Shown here piece by piece: positions 7,463 to 15,822 of a stretch of 20,200 nucleotides of DNA. The position numbers and the translations under genes were made by a program. The stretch spans positions 1 to 20,200 of the forward strand of contig JAEWYG010000017.1 of the NCBI GenBank assembly GCA_023395755.1. Reading direction: 5' to 3'. The notes below the pieces were generated by a model, which worked only from the letters and a program-made list of their open reading frames with translations, ran no database searches and was not told where the DNA came from. The stretch is from Actinomycetes bacterium. Its GTDB lineage: Bacteria > Actinomycetota > Coriobacteriia > Coriobacteriales > Eggerthellaceae. The number at the start of each line of letters is the position of its first letter. Positions within the stretch are counted from its first letter, which is position 1.

Positions 7463-9043
7463 TTGTCTGTCAAGAAGGCAAAAATGCTACTGCATTCGCT
7501 GCGGTGGTATCATTTGGGGTTTGCATTCGTGTGGGCGATCGCTTTTGCAGGCCTTCCCTTCGGAGATGGTGACTCTGCGGGTCAACGTCTATTTAGCTTG
7601 AGCGATCAGGGATGCGCCATTGTTGCGGTGTGCGTGGCAGTGTTCTACGAGCGTCGCCGCATGCCCTTCCCACGAAAATCAGCGTCGATCGTGGGTCTCC
7701 TGCTCGCAGCGGGTTCGTTTGCGTATTTCTTGACGTTTTCTGGCATGCTGGATGCAACGATGGGAGCCTTGGGTGCAGGAGTGCTGGTAGGAGTAGCATT
7801 AGGGTCGTCCTATGTGCTGTGGCAGCAGTTCTTCGCATCGGAGGGCGCATCGCGCACAGCGATTTACATTCCGCTTTCGGCGCTGCTTTCCGTGGTGCTC
7901 AGCGCGGTCGTTTCGGTTCTGCCCGACGGCGTCCGAATTGTATGTACCGTCGTTGTGTTTCCCCTTGCTGCGGCAATCTCACTTAGGCGTTGTTTGGGAG
8001 AGATTGTCATTGCCGATCCACCTCCGCGCATGACGGGACCATCGGCTGCGGCCACGCTCAAGGCACTCTGGAAGCCCGCATTTTGTACTTGTGCCATTGG
8101 ATTTGTATGGAAGCTCGTCTCCCACCTGTTCGCTGTTCCGGGCGGAGCGTCCTTTGCTCCCATTTTAGGTGGCATGGCCCTAGCGGTGGCTGTGGTAGTG
8201 CTTATCGAGCTGTTCTCCGAGACGGGTTTCGCGGTGCTGCGTCTTTATCAAATACTGTTCCCACTTCTTACCGGTGTCTTCCTTTTGCCCACGTTGCTCG
8301 GGTCTCAGTTCGCGCCTGTTCTGACAAGCGTGCTGTTTTTCGGCTTCGAGATTGTGAATTTGTTGCTTATCGTAACATGTGCCGTCTACTCGAGCGAGCG
8401 TTGTCTGCCTTCGACCCAGGTGTACGCGCTCTGTGTCGGACCGACACTTGTAGCCATGCTCGTAGGCAACGTTGTGGGTACAAGACTTAATCCGCTTGCG
8501 GCCTATGATTTCGCCATCGTGGTGAATATCCTGTTTCTCTGCATTTATGGATTGTCGCTGGTGTTGTTCTTCGTAGCGTTTTCTCGCAAGGGTCGACGGG
8601 GAAAGGTGGGTCTGGAAGGCGCGGAACATGATATCGCCGTAGTTGGTTTGTCGGGGGACCGGGAATCTGCGGGCAACGCGCCAAGCAAGGCGGCTGAGGG
8701 TGTCGGGAGTGCTTTGTCGAGCGGCCTAGCCGGCGAGGCCTACCTATCCGCCGTCCCCGAGGCGAGCGTCTCGGGAAAGGATGTAAACGGTAAGGTCGCC
8801 GAAACGCTCGAAGCGATTGATCTTGCCACGTTGCTGGAACGGCGCACGGACTCGCTCACCTTGGATGAGCCATTCAGTAAGCGCGAACGTGAAGTTGTGG
8901 GATTGGTGCTGCGGGGTAATAACGTGCCCGCTATTGCACGCAAGCTCTATATTTCGGAGAACACAGCCCGCGATCACATGAAGAGCATTTACCGCAAGGC
9001 CGGTATCCATTCGCGACAAGAGCTTATCGACCTATTCGACTAG
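7463..9043 (+). CDS. 12-helix membrane protein with LuxR-type DNA-binding domain
   Basis: A 526-residue one-component regulator. The N-terminal part (about 1-375) holds about twelve hydrophobic segments, from WYHLGFAFVWAIAF near residue 15 to the segment ending LVLFFVAF. A polar, glycine/alanine-rich linker of about 90 residues follows. Residues 465-526 are a LuxR/GerE helix-turn-helix with FSKREREVVGLVLRG and the recognition helix region SENTARDHMKSIYRKAG. This design is abundant in Eggerthellaceae, often beside a reductase, and is thought to sense an external compound and act directly on a nearby promoter. There is no receiver or kinase domain. TTG 7463 is preferred: AAAGGGGA lies 6 bases upstream and the predicted transcript starts after the ATG at 7415. 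The flavoprotein gene 295 bases downstream, same strand, is the likely target, by inference. Confidence 0.9.
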   Translation: MSVKKAKMLLHSLRWYHLGFAFVWAIAFAGLPFGDGDSAGQRLFSLSDQGCAIVAVCVAVFYERRRMPFPRKSASIVGLLLAAGSFAYFLTFSGMLDATMGALGAGVLVGVALGSSYVLWQQFFASEGASRTAIYIPLSALLSVVLSAVVSVLPDGVRIVCTVVVFPLAAAISLRRCLGEIVIADPPPRMTGPSAAATLKALWKPAFCTCAIGFVWKLVSHLFAVPGGASFAPILGGMALAVAVVVLIELFSETGFAVLRLYQILFPLLTGVFLLPTLLGSQFAPVLTSVLFFGFEIVNLLLIVTCAVYSSERCLPSTQVYALCVGPTLVAMLVGNVVGTRLNPLAAYDFAIVVNILFLCIYGLSLVLFFVAFSRKGRRGKVGLEGAEHDIAVVGLSGDRESAGNAPSKAAEGVGSALSSGLAGEAYLSAVPEASVSGKDVNGKVAETLEAIDLATLLERRTDSLTLDEPFSKREREVVGLVLRGNNVPAIARKLYISENTARDHMKSIYRKAGIHSRQELIDLFD

Positions 9044-9174
9044 GAGAGTCACCATCTCGGTCTGCCGCGATGCGAACAGCAAGTGATCTTTCTTCTGTCG
9101 TTTGCCTTACAGCCCCATCTGCGCGCCCCAATTTGAATACAGGGCTCCGAAAGCTTGCCTTTGTCGTGTACTGA

Positions 9175-9203
9175 CACCCCACAAAGCGGGTGGTTTTCTT
9201 TTC
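9175..9203 (+). terminator. Probable terminator of the LuxR regulator gene
   Basis: A 5-bp GC-rich stem (CACCC 9175-9179 with GGGTG 9188-9192), an 8-base loop and the tail GTTTTCTTTTC. It would separate regulator and reductase transcripts. Confidence 0.5.
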
Positions 9204-9258
9204 TGACAACGTCTTGAACGGCGATGATGCAAAACAACATGAATCGCGGGATGGGACT

Positions 9259-9285
9259 GCTTGCCTCTGATGGCTAAGCTTGCCT
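9259..9285 (+). repeat. 8-bp direct repeat upstream of the reductase
   Basis: GCTTGCCT occurs at 9259-9266 and again at 9278-9285, a 19-base period, close to two turns of the helix. It lies 54-80 bases before the reductase start, where an activator could bind. The first copy belongs to a region with no clear -35. Confidence 0.35.
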
Positions 9286-9338
9286 TGAAGCGGACGAGGC
9301 TCCGCAGAGGAAGGTAAACGCAATTGTAGGAGGGAACC

Positions 9339-11015
9339 ATGGGAGAATCGGTTGGAAGCATTTCGAGGCGCAGCCTTATTAAAGGAGCTGCCCTCAGTGC
9401 TGCGGGCATGGCAGCGTTGGGTATGGTCGGTTGTGGTCCTAAAGAGGCCGGATCGGCTGATACGAAGGCGGACGCAAGCGACGGTGCAGCCAAGCATACG
9501 TGGGAAATGAAACCGGAGTCTATCGCGGCCGATAAGATCAAGGAGACGGTGGATACCGAGGTACTGATCATCGGAGGCGGTTACTCGGGTACGTGCTGTG
9601 CGCTTAGTGCGGCCGAAAGCGGTGCGAAGGTCGTACTCGTGGAGAAGGATGCTATGCTCAACGGCCACGGCGTAGGTGGTACGGGTGCTATAGCCTCACG
9701 TGAGTTGGACAAGCTGGGCATCAAGTTCGACAAAGCAGTCGAGATGGAGCGTTGGCTGGCCACGTGTGGCGGCCGTGCCCGTGAGTCGTTCGTGGCGAAG
9801 TGGTTCCGCGAGTCGGAGCGCTGCATGAACTGGTTTTTGGACATCGCCGAAAAGAACGGTGCCAAGTGCATGGTTACAGTGGGTTCGCGCTCTGCGGTGC
9901 ATCCCGAGATCGACTGCTACCACATGATCTCCGGTGGCGAGGTGTTCGAGCAGCATACCATGGCCGATTTTGTCGAGTACCTGTTCGAGTCCGAAGCCAA
10001 GAAGAGTGGGGCTGAGTTCGTCTATGAGATGCCGGCGGTGCAGCTCGTACAGGACGAGTCCGGTAAGGTGACGGGCGCTATCTGCGAGAACAAGGACGGC
10101 GACTACGTGCAGTACAACGCCAGCAAAGGCGTGGTGCTGGCCACGGGCGACGTGAGCTACAACGACGAGTATCTGGAGGAGTTCGCTCCCATTGCCTTCA
10201 AGGTGCGCGCACGCCTGTGTGCCGACCAGGGCAATGTGGGCGACGGCCACAATATGGCCGCCTGGGCTGGCGGCACGTTCCAGGATGGTCCCTGGCCCAC
10301 GATGATGCATCCGCAGGCAGCAGCCATGTTCCACGGTCCCTTCCTGTTCGCGAACCCTGAGGGCAAGCGCTTCATGAACGAGGCTACCTGGGTGCAGGGC
10401 AAGTGCGTCGGCATTATGGAGAACGGCGGCAGCGACCATGCGTGGTCGGTATTCGATGCAAACTGGCAGCGCGATCTACTGGACAGCCTGCAGTACGGTG
10501 GCGGCATGTTCTGGGACAGCTTCCGTCCCTACGGAACCGATTACCAGGTAGCGGTCGATTCGCATACAAAGAGCGTCGAGGCTGGCCTCGAGAAGACCCC
10601 CGACTACTACAAGCGCGCCGACACCTTGGAGGAGCTCGCCAGTATGCTTGATGTGGACAAAGAGGAGTTCCTCGCCTCCGTCGAGCGTTATAACAAGTTG
10701 TGCGATCAGGGGGAGGATACCGATTTTTATAAAGAAGGCCACTTTCTGTATCCCATCAAGGAGGGCCCCTTCACGGCCTGTATGGTAGCACCGGGTCTGC
10801 TGGCGGTGGTGGGCGGCATTCATGTTTCCGATCACTTCGAAGTGCTCGACGCCGAGGACCGTCCGGTCGAAGGCCTGTACGCCATAGGCAATTGCTCGGG
10901 CGATCTGTACGCCTACGACTACCCCATCAACGTGCAGGGCAACAGCCATGGGCGCTGTCTGGTAGGGGGCAAGTGCCTCGGCGAGCAATTGGCCGGTGTT
11001 TATCGGGAGATATAA
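9339..11015 (+). CDS. Tat-exported FAD-dependent reductase (fumarate reductase-like flavoprotein)
   Basis: A 558-residue FAD_binding_2-family oxidoreductase. SRRSLIK (residues 9-15) is a twin-arginine motif, and the following hydrophobic run ends in MVGC with Cys32, a lipobox, so the folded, FAD-loaded enzyme is probably lipid-anchored outside the membrane. The FAD fold starts at VLIIGGGYSG (GxGxxG at 79-84) with Glu102 for the ribose. EGKRFMNE carries Arg344, aligning with the proton-donating Arg of flavocytochrome c fumarate reductases. The HHTMGG segment of those enzymes is replaced by LLAVVGG, so fumarate is doubtful. The C-terminal FAD region is VQGNSHGRCLVGGKCLGE. There is no FMN or haem domain, so electrons must come from partners encoded elsewhere. 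ATG 9339 follows AGGAGGG. The upstream LuxR membrane protein is the likely regulator. Substrate unknown. Confidence 0.92.
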   Translation: MGESVGSISRRSLIKGAALSAAGMAALGMVGCGPKEAGSADTKADASDGAAKHTWEMKPESIAADKIKETVDTEVLIIGGGYSGTCCALSAAESGAKVVLVEKDAMLNGHGVGGTGAIASRELDKLGIKFDKAVEMERWLATCGGRARESFVAKWFRESERCMNWFLDIAEKNGAKCMVTVGSRSAVHPEIDCYHMISGGEVFEQHTMADFVEYLFESEAKKSGAEFVYEMPAVQLVQDESGKVTGAICENKDGDYVQYNASKGVVLATGDVSYNDEYLEEFAPIAFKVRARLCADQGNVGDGHNMAAWAGGTFQDGPWPTMMHPQAAAMFHGPFLFANPEGKRFMNEATWVQGKCVGIMENGGSDHAWSVFDANWQRDLLDSLQYGGGMFWDSFRPYGTDYQVAVDSHTKSVEAGLEKTPDYYKRADTLEELASMLDVDKEEFLASVERYNKLCDQGEDTDFYKEGHFLYPIKEGPFTACMVAPGLLAVVGGIHVSDHFEVLDAEDRPVEGLYAIGNCSGDLYAYDYPINVQGNSHGRCLVGGKCLGEQLAGVYREI

Positions 11016-11051
11016 GCGTCACTCCGAAAGATAACTTTCCTCTCTTGCCTG

Positions 11052-11086
11052 AAGGGCTTGCCTGGTAGATGCGTGGCGAGCCCTTT
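11052..11086 (+). terminator. Probable terminator of the reductase gene
   Basis: An 11-bp stem with one G-U pair (11052-11062 with 11075-11085) and a 12-base loop. The tail is only TTTGTGG, so the hairpin is clear but termination strength is uncertain. Confidence 0.55.
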
Positions 11087-11104
11087 GTGGCGTTTATGCT
11101 GATC

Positions 11105-11125
11105 GACTTATATTTTACATAAGTC
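11105..11125. promoter_or_regulatory. Palindrome, candidate operator of the efflux gene
   Basis: GACTTAT (11105-11111) and ATAAGTC (11119-11125) are perfect 7-bp arms around ATTTTAC. The AT-rich 21-bp site resembles operators of MarR- or TetR-type repressors in general layout. It lies about 27 bases upstream of a possible -35. No repressor gene is adjacent. Confidence 0.45.
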
Positions 11126-11151
11126 TCTCGCTTTGTTAGTTCGTGGTGACT

Positions 11152-11180
11152 TTGTGACGATCGAGATATTTCGGTCTTAT
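11152..11180 (+). promoter_or_regulatory. Possible promoter of the Bcr/CflA gene
   Basis: TTGTGA (11152-11157) and TCTTAT (11175-11180) have a 17-base spacer, each 4 of 6. The leader would be about 70 bases. Confidence 0.35.
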
Positions 11181-11257
11181 TTTTACTGTTTCCGCTAAAG
11201 TAACCGCTTTGTAATCCCGTTCGGGTCGCCTTCGAATTTCAGAAGGAATCAATCAAA

Positions 11258-12544
11258 ATGAATATGAAGCAATGGCTTATCCAGCCCCAGCAAAAGCTTG
11301 GGCCTTTAGGGCTTGTTGTCCTACTCGTTGTATCTAGCTTGGTAACGCCCTTATCTTTGGATATGTACACCCCCGCTGTTCCACACATGGCAGAATTGTT
11401 TGAAACGAGTGCGGGTATGGTCAATCTAACGTTGGTTGGGTACTTCTTGTTTTTTGCAGTGGGTTTGCTATTGTTTGGCCCCGTGAGCGATCGCTATGGC
11501 CGTCGACCGGTGTTGTTGGCTGGTGTTTTGGTTTATACGATTGGTAGCGCGTTTTGCGCGTTGTCTTTGGATATTTGGATGCTTATTTTCTTTCGTGTGG
11601 TTCAAGCGCTGGGTGCTGGTGCGATCAGTGCCGTGGCAACGGCTATTGTGAAAGATGCATTCGTGCCCGAGAAGCGTGCAGCCATCTTGTCGGTTGTTCA
11701 GATTATGTTCGTCATCGGGCCGGTGTTGGCTCCGTTTTTGGGTGCTTTAATCATGCAAATGGTAAACTGGCGCATGACGTTTGTTGCGCTTGGTGCTGTT
11801 GGTGTGGGATGTTGCACCCTTGCCGTTATGTTCGAAGAGACCCTTCCGGTTGAGAAGCGCCTCGGGGGAACAGTATTTGGTAGTTTAGGGCGTTTGGGGG
11901 TGGTTGCCCGCAATAAGGGCTTCGCTTCGTTTTTGGGCATTGTAGGATTATTTAATCTGCCTTTCATGGCTTATATTGCTGTAGGTTCGTATATCTATAT
12001 TTCATTTTTCGGGCTGAGTGAGATTGAATATAGTTTGTACTTTGCTGCTGCCGCGCTACTAACTGCAGCGGGTCCCGTCATTTGGTTGAAAGCGTCAAAG
12101 TATATTAGCGCACGTCGCTTCACTACGATTATGCTGATGGTGGCTTTCGGCTCCGGCGTGGTGATGTTGCTGGTTGGCGAGTTGACGCCCGTACTTTTCT
12201 GTCTTACATTTTTGGTGTTCGCCATGACGGAGGCTTGCGTGCGCCCCTATAGCACCGACATTTTGCTTTCTCAGCAGGAAAGTGATGCAGGTGCAGCTTC
12301 ATCACTTATTAATTTTACTCACACGGCTATCGGTTGTGTAGGTATGGCTTTAGCGGTGCTACCTTGGTCAAATTATGTAGTGGGCGTAGGGATGCTCGTA
12401 GTGGTTACTATGGCGTTTGCGGGCGTATGCTGGATTGTTCTTCTTAGATCGCGTATTTTGCTTCCCGGGATAAAGAGTAATGTGCGTGAAATGCCAGTTG
12501 AGAAGGTTGGCCCGGACGCGTCCATGCAAGATCGTGCACAATAG
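11258..12544 (+). CDS. Bcr/CflA-family multidrug efflux MFS transporter
   Basis: A 428-residue major facilitator protein of the 12-helix drug:proton antiporter group. TPLSLDMYTPAVP in helix 1 is a Bcr/CflA signature, with Asp35 as the likely proton or substrate residue. GPVSDRYGRRP (74-84) is motif A in the first cytoplasmic loop, and GPVLAPFLG in helix 5 is the antiporter motif C. The C-terminal tail of about 30 residues is polar. Relatives export bicyclomycin, chloramphenicol, sulfonamides or cysteine; the substrate here cannot be assigned. ATG 11258 has AGAAGGA about 11 bases upstream; a second ATG two codons later is possible. The codon use looks more AT-rich than that of the preceding reductase. 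A single-gene unit with its own palindrome upstream. Confidence 0.92.
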   Translation: MNMKQWLIQPQQKLGPLGLVVLLVVSSLVTPLSLDMYTPAVPHMAELFETSAGMVNLTLVGYFLFFAVGLLLFGPVSDRYGRRPVLLAGVLVYTIGSAFCALSLDIWMLIFFRVVQALGAGAISAVATAIVKDAFVPEKRAAILSVVQIMFVIGPVLAPFLGALIMQMVNWRMTFVALGAVGVGCCTLAVMFEETLPVEKRLGGTVFGSLGRLGVVARNKGFASFLGIVGLFNLPFMAYIAVGSYIYISFFGLSEIEYSLYFAAAALLTAAGPVIWLKASKYISARRFTTIMLMVAFGSGVVMLLVGELTPVLFCLTFLVFAMTEACVRPYSTDILLSQQESDAGAASSLINFTHTAIGCVGMALAVLPWSNYVVGVGMLVVVTMAFAGVCWIVLLRSRILLPGIKSNVREMPVEKVGPDASMQDRAQ

Positions 12545-12625
12545 GGGTTCACACCGCTTGCCTTATTGAGTTGTTTTTTAGTCGGGGGACCTTACAAAAC
12601 GGTAAAAAACCTGCGAAACCGCAAA

Positions 12626-12648
12626 TCTCGAAGTTTTTTCCTTCGGGA
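12626..12648. repeat. Inverted repeat next to the cold-shock promoter
   Basis: TCTCGAAG (12626-12633) pairs with CTTCGGGA (12641-12648), including one G-U pair, around TTTTTTC. It ends 5 bases before the -10 box. The U-run lies in the loop and not after the stem, so it is not an intrinsic terminator. Confidence 0.35.
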
Positions 12649-12653
12649 TAGCG

Positions 12654-12659
12654 TATAGT
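12654..12659 (+). promoter_or_regulatory. Probable -10 box of the cold-shock gene
   Basis: TATAGT (5 of 6). Transcription would start near 12666, giving a leader of about 90 bases. No good -35 was found at 16-18 bases. Confidence 0.45.
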
Positions 12660-12665
12660 AAACAT

Positions 12666-12756
12666 GTGCTCTCGAGGTGAGGGCGAGTGCTCCCGCTAAG
12701 CGGCTGCATACAGTGTTACCTCCTTGAATGGTCGAGGAGAGGAAAGAGGATTTAAA
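12666..12756 (+). promoter_or_regulatory. Long leader of the cold-shock gene
   Basis: Long untranslated leaders that change fold with temperature are usual for csp genes. Here ACCTCCTT (12718-12725) can pair with purine-rich GAGGAGAGG (12734-12742) just before the working ribosome site AAGAGGA (12744-12750). The pairing could influence ribosome access; the role is inferred. Confidence 0.4.
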
Positions 12757-12960
12757 ATGGCGGAAGGTACTGTTAAGTGGTTCAACCCCGAAAAAGGCTA
12801 TGGGTTCATCTCTCAGAATGATGGCGAAGATCTGTTCGTCCACTTCTCTGAGATCAAGATGGACGGGTTCAAGACCCTTGACGAAGGTTCTGCAGTGCAG
12901 TTCGACGTCACGACTGGCCAGAACGGCAAGCTCCAGGCAAGCAACGTGACGAAGGCGTAA
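12757..12960 (+). CDS. Cold-shock protein, CspA family
   Basis: A 67-residue single OB-fold protein, the full length for this family. It binds single-stranded RNA or DNA and acts as an RNA chaperone. The nucleic-acid motifs are KGYGFI (13-18, RNP1) and LFVHF (26-30, RNP2), preceded by GTVKWFN. The C terminus ASNVTKA is typical. ATG 12757 has AAGAGGA at 6 bases; a TTG at 12724 in the same frame lies in the leader. A single gene with its own promoter and a strong terminator. Strongly biased codons suggest high expression. The paralogue name (cspA, B, C) cannot be told from sequence. Confidence 0.96.
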   Translation: MAEGTVKWFNPEKGYGFISQNDGEDLFVHFSEIKMDGFKTLDEGSAVQFDVTTGQNGKLQASNVTKA

Positions 12961-12983
12961 CCGCCGATTCACATTTTATGCCG

Positions 12984-13014
12984 AAATGGCCCCGCATTTG
13001 CGGGGTCATTTTTT
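12984..13014 (+). terminator. Strong terminator of the cold-shock gene
   Basis: A GC-rich stem CCCCGCA/TGCGGGG (12990-12996 with 12999-13005), extended outward by a G-U pair and further A-T pairs to 12984, then a six-T run (13009-13014). queA converges from the right. The minus-strand tail is not U-rich, so it serves mainly the plus strand. Confidence 0.9.
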
Positions 13015-13052
13015 GTGTGCCTCAGCAAGGAAACCGCGCTTTTGGGCTTACC

Positions 13053-13079
13053 CGATAAAGCGACCGATTCGATAAAGCG
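13053..13079. repeat. 10-bp direct repeat downstream of queA
   Basis: CGATAAAGCG occurs at 13053-13062 and 13070-13079 (period 17), ending 3 bases from the queA stop. It is small, and no function is evident. Confidence 0.4.
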
Positions 13080-13081
13080 GC

Positions 13082-14167
13082 TTACCTAATGAACATGGCA
13101 TCGCCGAAGGAAAGCATTCGGTAGCGTTCATTGATGGCGTGAGAGTATGCAGCCATAATGTTCTCTCGACTACTAAAAGCCGATACGAGCATCATGAGTG
13201 TTGAACGTGGTACGTGAAAATTCGTGACGAGTGCATCTACGACGTGGAATTCGCTGCCAGGTAACAAATAGAGTGAGGTGGCTTCACGTTCGCGTGGCGT
13301 GACTGCGCTCGCCGCTGGGTCCCATGCGCTTTCGAGGCTGCGTACACTGGTGGTACCCACGGCGATGACGCGACCGCCTTGTTGGCGTGCTTCAGCGATA
13401 GCTGCAACCGTACGTTCAGGTACTGAATAGAACTCGGTATGGATGGAGTGATTCTTCGGGTCGTCCTCATCCACGATACGAAAGGTATCCAGACCTACTT
13501 CCAACTCAACCGTTTCCCAGCGAATTCCCTGCTTACGCAACCGCTCGATCAGCTCAGGCGTGAAGTGCAGGCCGGCTGTAGGTGCTGCCGCTGAGCTTTC
13601 GCGACGAGAGTATACCGTTTGGTATAATTCCTCATCACCGGCGTAGTTCTTGATATAGGGTGGTAGCGGTGTGTGGCCTACGGCATGTAGAGCCTCGTCG
13701 AGGGAGGGTAGCGGTGTGGTGAGACGAGCTAAACGCTCACCCTTCTCGGCATCTTTGACCCAATCCACAATTTCGGCCGATAGCGCTATGTTTCCGGAGG
13801 CATCCGTGAAGTCCACCACGGCACCCGTTCCCGGCTTCAAGCGCTTGCCGGGGCGTACAAGCACTTCCCAAAGGGCACTTTTTTCTGTCTTTGCCTCACG
13901 GGTGGGTACCTCGCGCAACAAGAATACTTCGGCGGCACCTCCGGTGCCGCGCTTTGCGCCCAGCAGACGCGCTGGCATGACGCGCGTTTCGTTTGCCACG
14001 AGTAGGTCGCCGGGGCGTAAATAATCTGCGATGTCGCGAAATATGCGATCTTCAAGTGCGCCAGATACGCGATCCATTACCAGCAGACGGCATGCGTCGC
14101 GTTCAGCGGCAGGTTCTTGTGCGATGAGTTCGGACGGTAGATCATAGTTGAAATCAGAGGTTCTCAT
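13082..14167 (-). CDS. queA: tRNA preQ1 ribosyltransferase-isomerase QueA
   Basis: A 361-residue enzyme that moves the ribosyl part of S-adenosylmethionine onto preQ1 at tRNA position 34, giving epoxyqueuosine. Family segments are visible along the whole length: FNYDLPSELIAQEP near the start, NETRVMPARL, AAPTAGLHFT, GLDTFRIV, GTTSVRSLES, VDALVTNFHVPRSTLMMLVSAF and the final SFGDAMFI. A 20-residue stretch around 125-145 is a small insertion. ATG 14167 has GAAGGAC about 8 bases upstream; the frame extends to 14260 but those codons overlap the promoter. Transcribed leftward, 223 bases beyond queH, which performs the next pathway step. queA commonly follows ruvB in other genomes, but not here. 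Confidence 0.95.
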   Translation of the reverse strand: MRTSDFNYDLPSELIAQEPAAERDACRLLVMDRVSGALEDRIFRDIADYLRPGDLLVANETRVMPARLLGAKRGTGGAAEVFLLREVPTREAKTEKSALWEVLVRPGKRLKPGTGAVVDFTDASGNIALSAEIVDWVKDAEKGERLARLTTPLPSLDEALHAVGHTPLPPYIKNYAGDEELYQTVYSRRESSAAAPTAGLHFTPELIERLRKQGIRWETVELEVGLDTFRIVDEDDPKNHSIHTEFYSVPERTVAAIAEARQQGGRVIAVGTTSVRSLESAWDPAASAVTPREREATSLYLLPGSEFHVVDALVTNFHVPRSTLMMLVSAFSSRENIMAAYSHAINERYRMLSFGDAMFIR

Positions 14168-14216
14168 GAGTTTGTCCTTCGCGGCGAGACAAGATAGGGC
14201 TTGTTTAGAAATATTC

Positions 14217-14222
14217 ATTATA
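14217..14222 (-). promoter_or_regulatory. Probable -10 box of queA
   Basis: A perfect TATAAT on the minus strand, 50 bases before the queA ATG. The -35 region is unconvincing. It suggests queA can be transcribed independently of queH. Confidence 0.5.
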
Positions 14223-14390
14223 GGCATTACAGGTGCTACACTATCTGTCGCTCCCTGCAAAGCAAAAAATGCGCTCGATTTACCAAATCAACAACAAAAA
14301 GGCGACCCGTTGCTAAGGTTTTGATAATAAGCTCAAAGCAGCGCAAAGCTCTGATCGAGCGTGCTCAAAATTTTTTGAGTAGAAAAATAG

Positions 14391-15155
14391 TTACGATTGC
14401 TTATCGCGCAGCGCTTTCAACACAGCGCGCTTCTTAGCCTGTTTTTCAGCGTAGGCTTGGCGCTCGGCTTTTTTCTGTGTACGGGCGGCCTCTTCCGCCT
14501 CTCGTTCGGCGGCATGCTCCTGAAGGCGAACGGTGCGTTCGGCCTCTCGCGTTCGCTTGCGTAATTCGCGTTCGGCTGCTGCCTCGCTATCCGAAAAGTG
14601 GCACCCGCAGTAGTTTTGGCGGTACATGCCAAGATTTCGACTGCGCCGTGTGGCCTCGTCGTACAAGGGGCGGTAATCTTTGAACAGCGCCGTTAGTCCA
14701 GCGGCTGTTGCGGCTCGTTCTAGCTCTTCACGAATGCTGTCGGTGAACTGATAAGGGCTTACCGATAACGTAGTTCCTATCGCATCGAAGCCTTGTTCTC
14801 TTGCTTGCTGCGCTGTGCGTTCGAAGCGCAGACGGTAGCATGCGCGGCAGCGGGCCTCGCGTAACTCTGGCTCTGTTGCCAGGCGCTCTACGTTTCCTCC
14901 AGCTGCATCTAGTGCAGCTTGGCCGATTCGTCCAGAAGATGTTTTCCAGCTTTCAGGATCGTAAGCGTCTTCGATGATGGGGATGCCTTCAGTTTTTGCC
15001 CACGAACGCAGGGTATCTAGTCGTTGCGCATATTCGGTTGCTGGAGTGATGTTTGAGTTTGAGAACATGATGGTAATATCATGCCCCTCTTCGCGTAGCG
15101 CACGTAACGGCTCGAGCGAGCAGGGTCCGCAACAGGCGTGCAGTAATAATTTCAC
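14391..15155 (-). CDS. queH: Epoxyqueuosine reductase QueH
   Basis: A 254-residue DUF208/QueH protein that reduces epoxyqueuosine to queuosine in tRNA, the cobalamin-independent alternative to QueG. Cysteine motifs that bind metal and iron-sulfur are all present: HACCGPC at the N terminus, RCRACYRLR in the middle and YCGCHFS near residue 185. The chosen GTG at 15155 yields the standard KLLLHACCGPCS start and has GGGGAA 5 bases upstream; the frame continues to a TTG at 15221 inside cobO. After YCGCHFS the protein carries an extra tail of about 65 residues, almost all Glu, Arg, Lys, Ala and Gln, which looks like a charged single helix or coiled coil and is longer than in most homologues. Start lies 55 bases after the cobO stop, so co-transcription is likely. 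Confidence 0.92.
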   Translation of the reverse strand: MKLLLHACCGPCSLEPLRALREEGHDITIMFSNSNITPATEYAQRLDTLRSWAKTEGIPIIEDAYDPESWKTSSGRIGQAALDAAGGNVERLATEPELREARCRACYRLRFERTAQQAREQGFDAIGTTLSVSPYQFTDSIREELERAATAAGLTALFKDYRPLYDEATRRSRNLGMYRQNYCGCHFSDSEAAAERELRKRTREAERTVRLQEHAAEREAEEAARTQKKAERQAYAEKQAKKRAVLKALRDKQS

Positions 15156-15210
15156 AGCGGTTCCCCATTCCTTCCTTATTGTTCTAGCGGTTCGGTTGGC
15201 AATACCTGTT

Positions 15211-15729
15211 TTAGAACTCAATGCCGCGTCGTGCGGGGGTGCCGCTGGCGAAATAATGCTTCACTTCGCGCATTTCGGTTACGAGATCGGCCGCAGCCAT
15301 AACTTCCTCACTGGCGTAACGGCCAGTGAGTATGAGTTCAACATTATTGGGGCGCATTTGCGCAAGATCGACCAAGCTGTTGGTATCGAGGTATCCCAGG
15401 TGGTCAGCTATGTTTATCTCGTCGAGCACGACGAGATCGTAGTTTCCACTTGTGAGAGCAGCGCGTGCCGCTTCAAATCCAGTTCGTGCAGCGTGTGCGT
15501 CGGCTTGCGTATTGGGTGCATTTAATTCGTTGCCGGTGCCGTATTGCTTGGCTACGATACGGTCGCCCATAAGTGCGAAAGCATCCAACTCGCCGGTGGG
15601 ATTGTTCTTCATGAACTGTCCAAAATACACTCGTAACCCGGCACCGGCTGCACGTACGGCTAATCCGATGGCGGCAGTTGTTTTGCCTTTACCGTTGCCA
15701 GTGTATACCTGCGTTTTTCCTTGCTCCAT
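15211..15729 (-). CDS. cobO: Corrinoid adenosyltransferase, CobO/BtuR type
   Basis: A 172-residue P-loop enzyme that transfers adenosyl from ATP to cob(I)alamin or cob(I)yrinate diamide, making the coenzyme B12 form. The P-loop is GNGKGKTT (11-18), VLDEINIA is the Walker B strand, and ILTGRYA is the late conserved strand. The C terminus HYFASGTPARRGIEF with the terminal RRGIEF is characteristic of this family. ATG 15729 has GAAGGAAAGGA upstream. No other cobalamin genes and no cobalamin riboswitch are visible nearby. The enzyme may serve salvage of corrinoids. It lies between the alkyltransferase gene (93-base gap) and queH. QueH does not need B12, so the adjacency is probably positional rather than biochemical. 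Confidence 0.93.
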   Translation of the reverse strand: MEQGKTQVYTGNGKGKTTAAIGLAVRAAGAGLRVYFGQFMKNNPTGELDAFALMGDRIVAKQYGTGNELNAPNTQADAHAARTGFEAARAALTSGNYDLVVLDEINIADHLGYLDTNSLVDLAQMRPNNVELILTGRYASEEVMAAADLVTEMREVKHYFASGTPARRGIEF

Positions 15730-15822
15730 AAAGCGAGCATCCTTTCCTTCTGCATAACTTGCCGTTTGAAATACCAGGTTGTGATGCGAATCAACCTTGT
15801 TTTCCGACAGAGAGGAATGCGT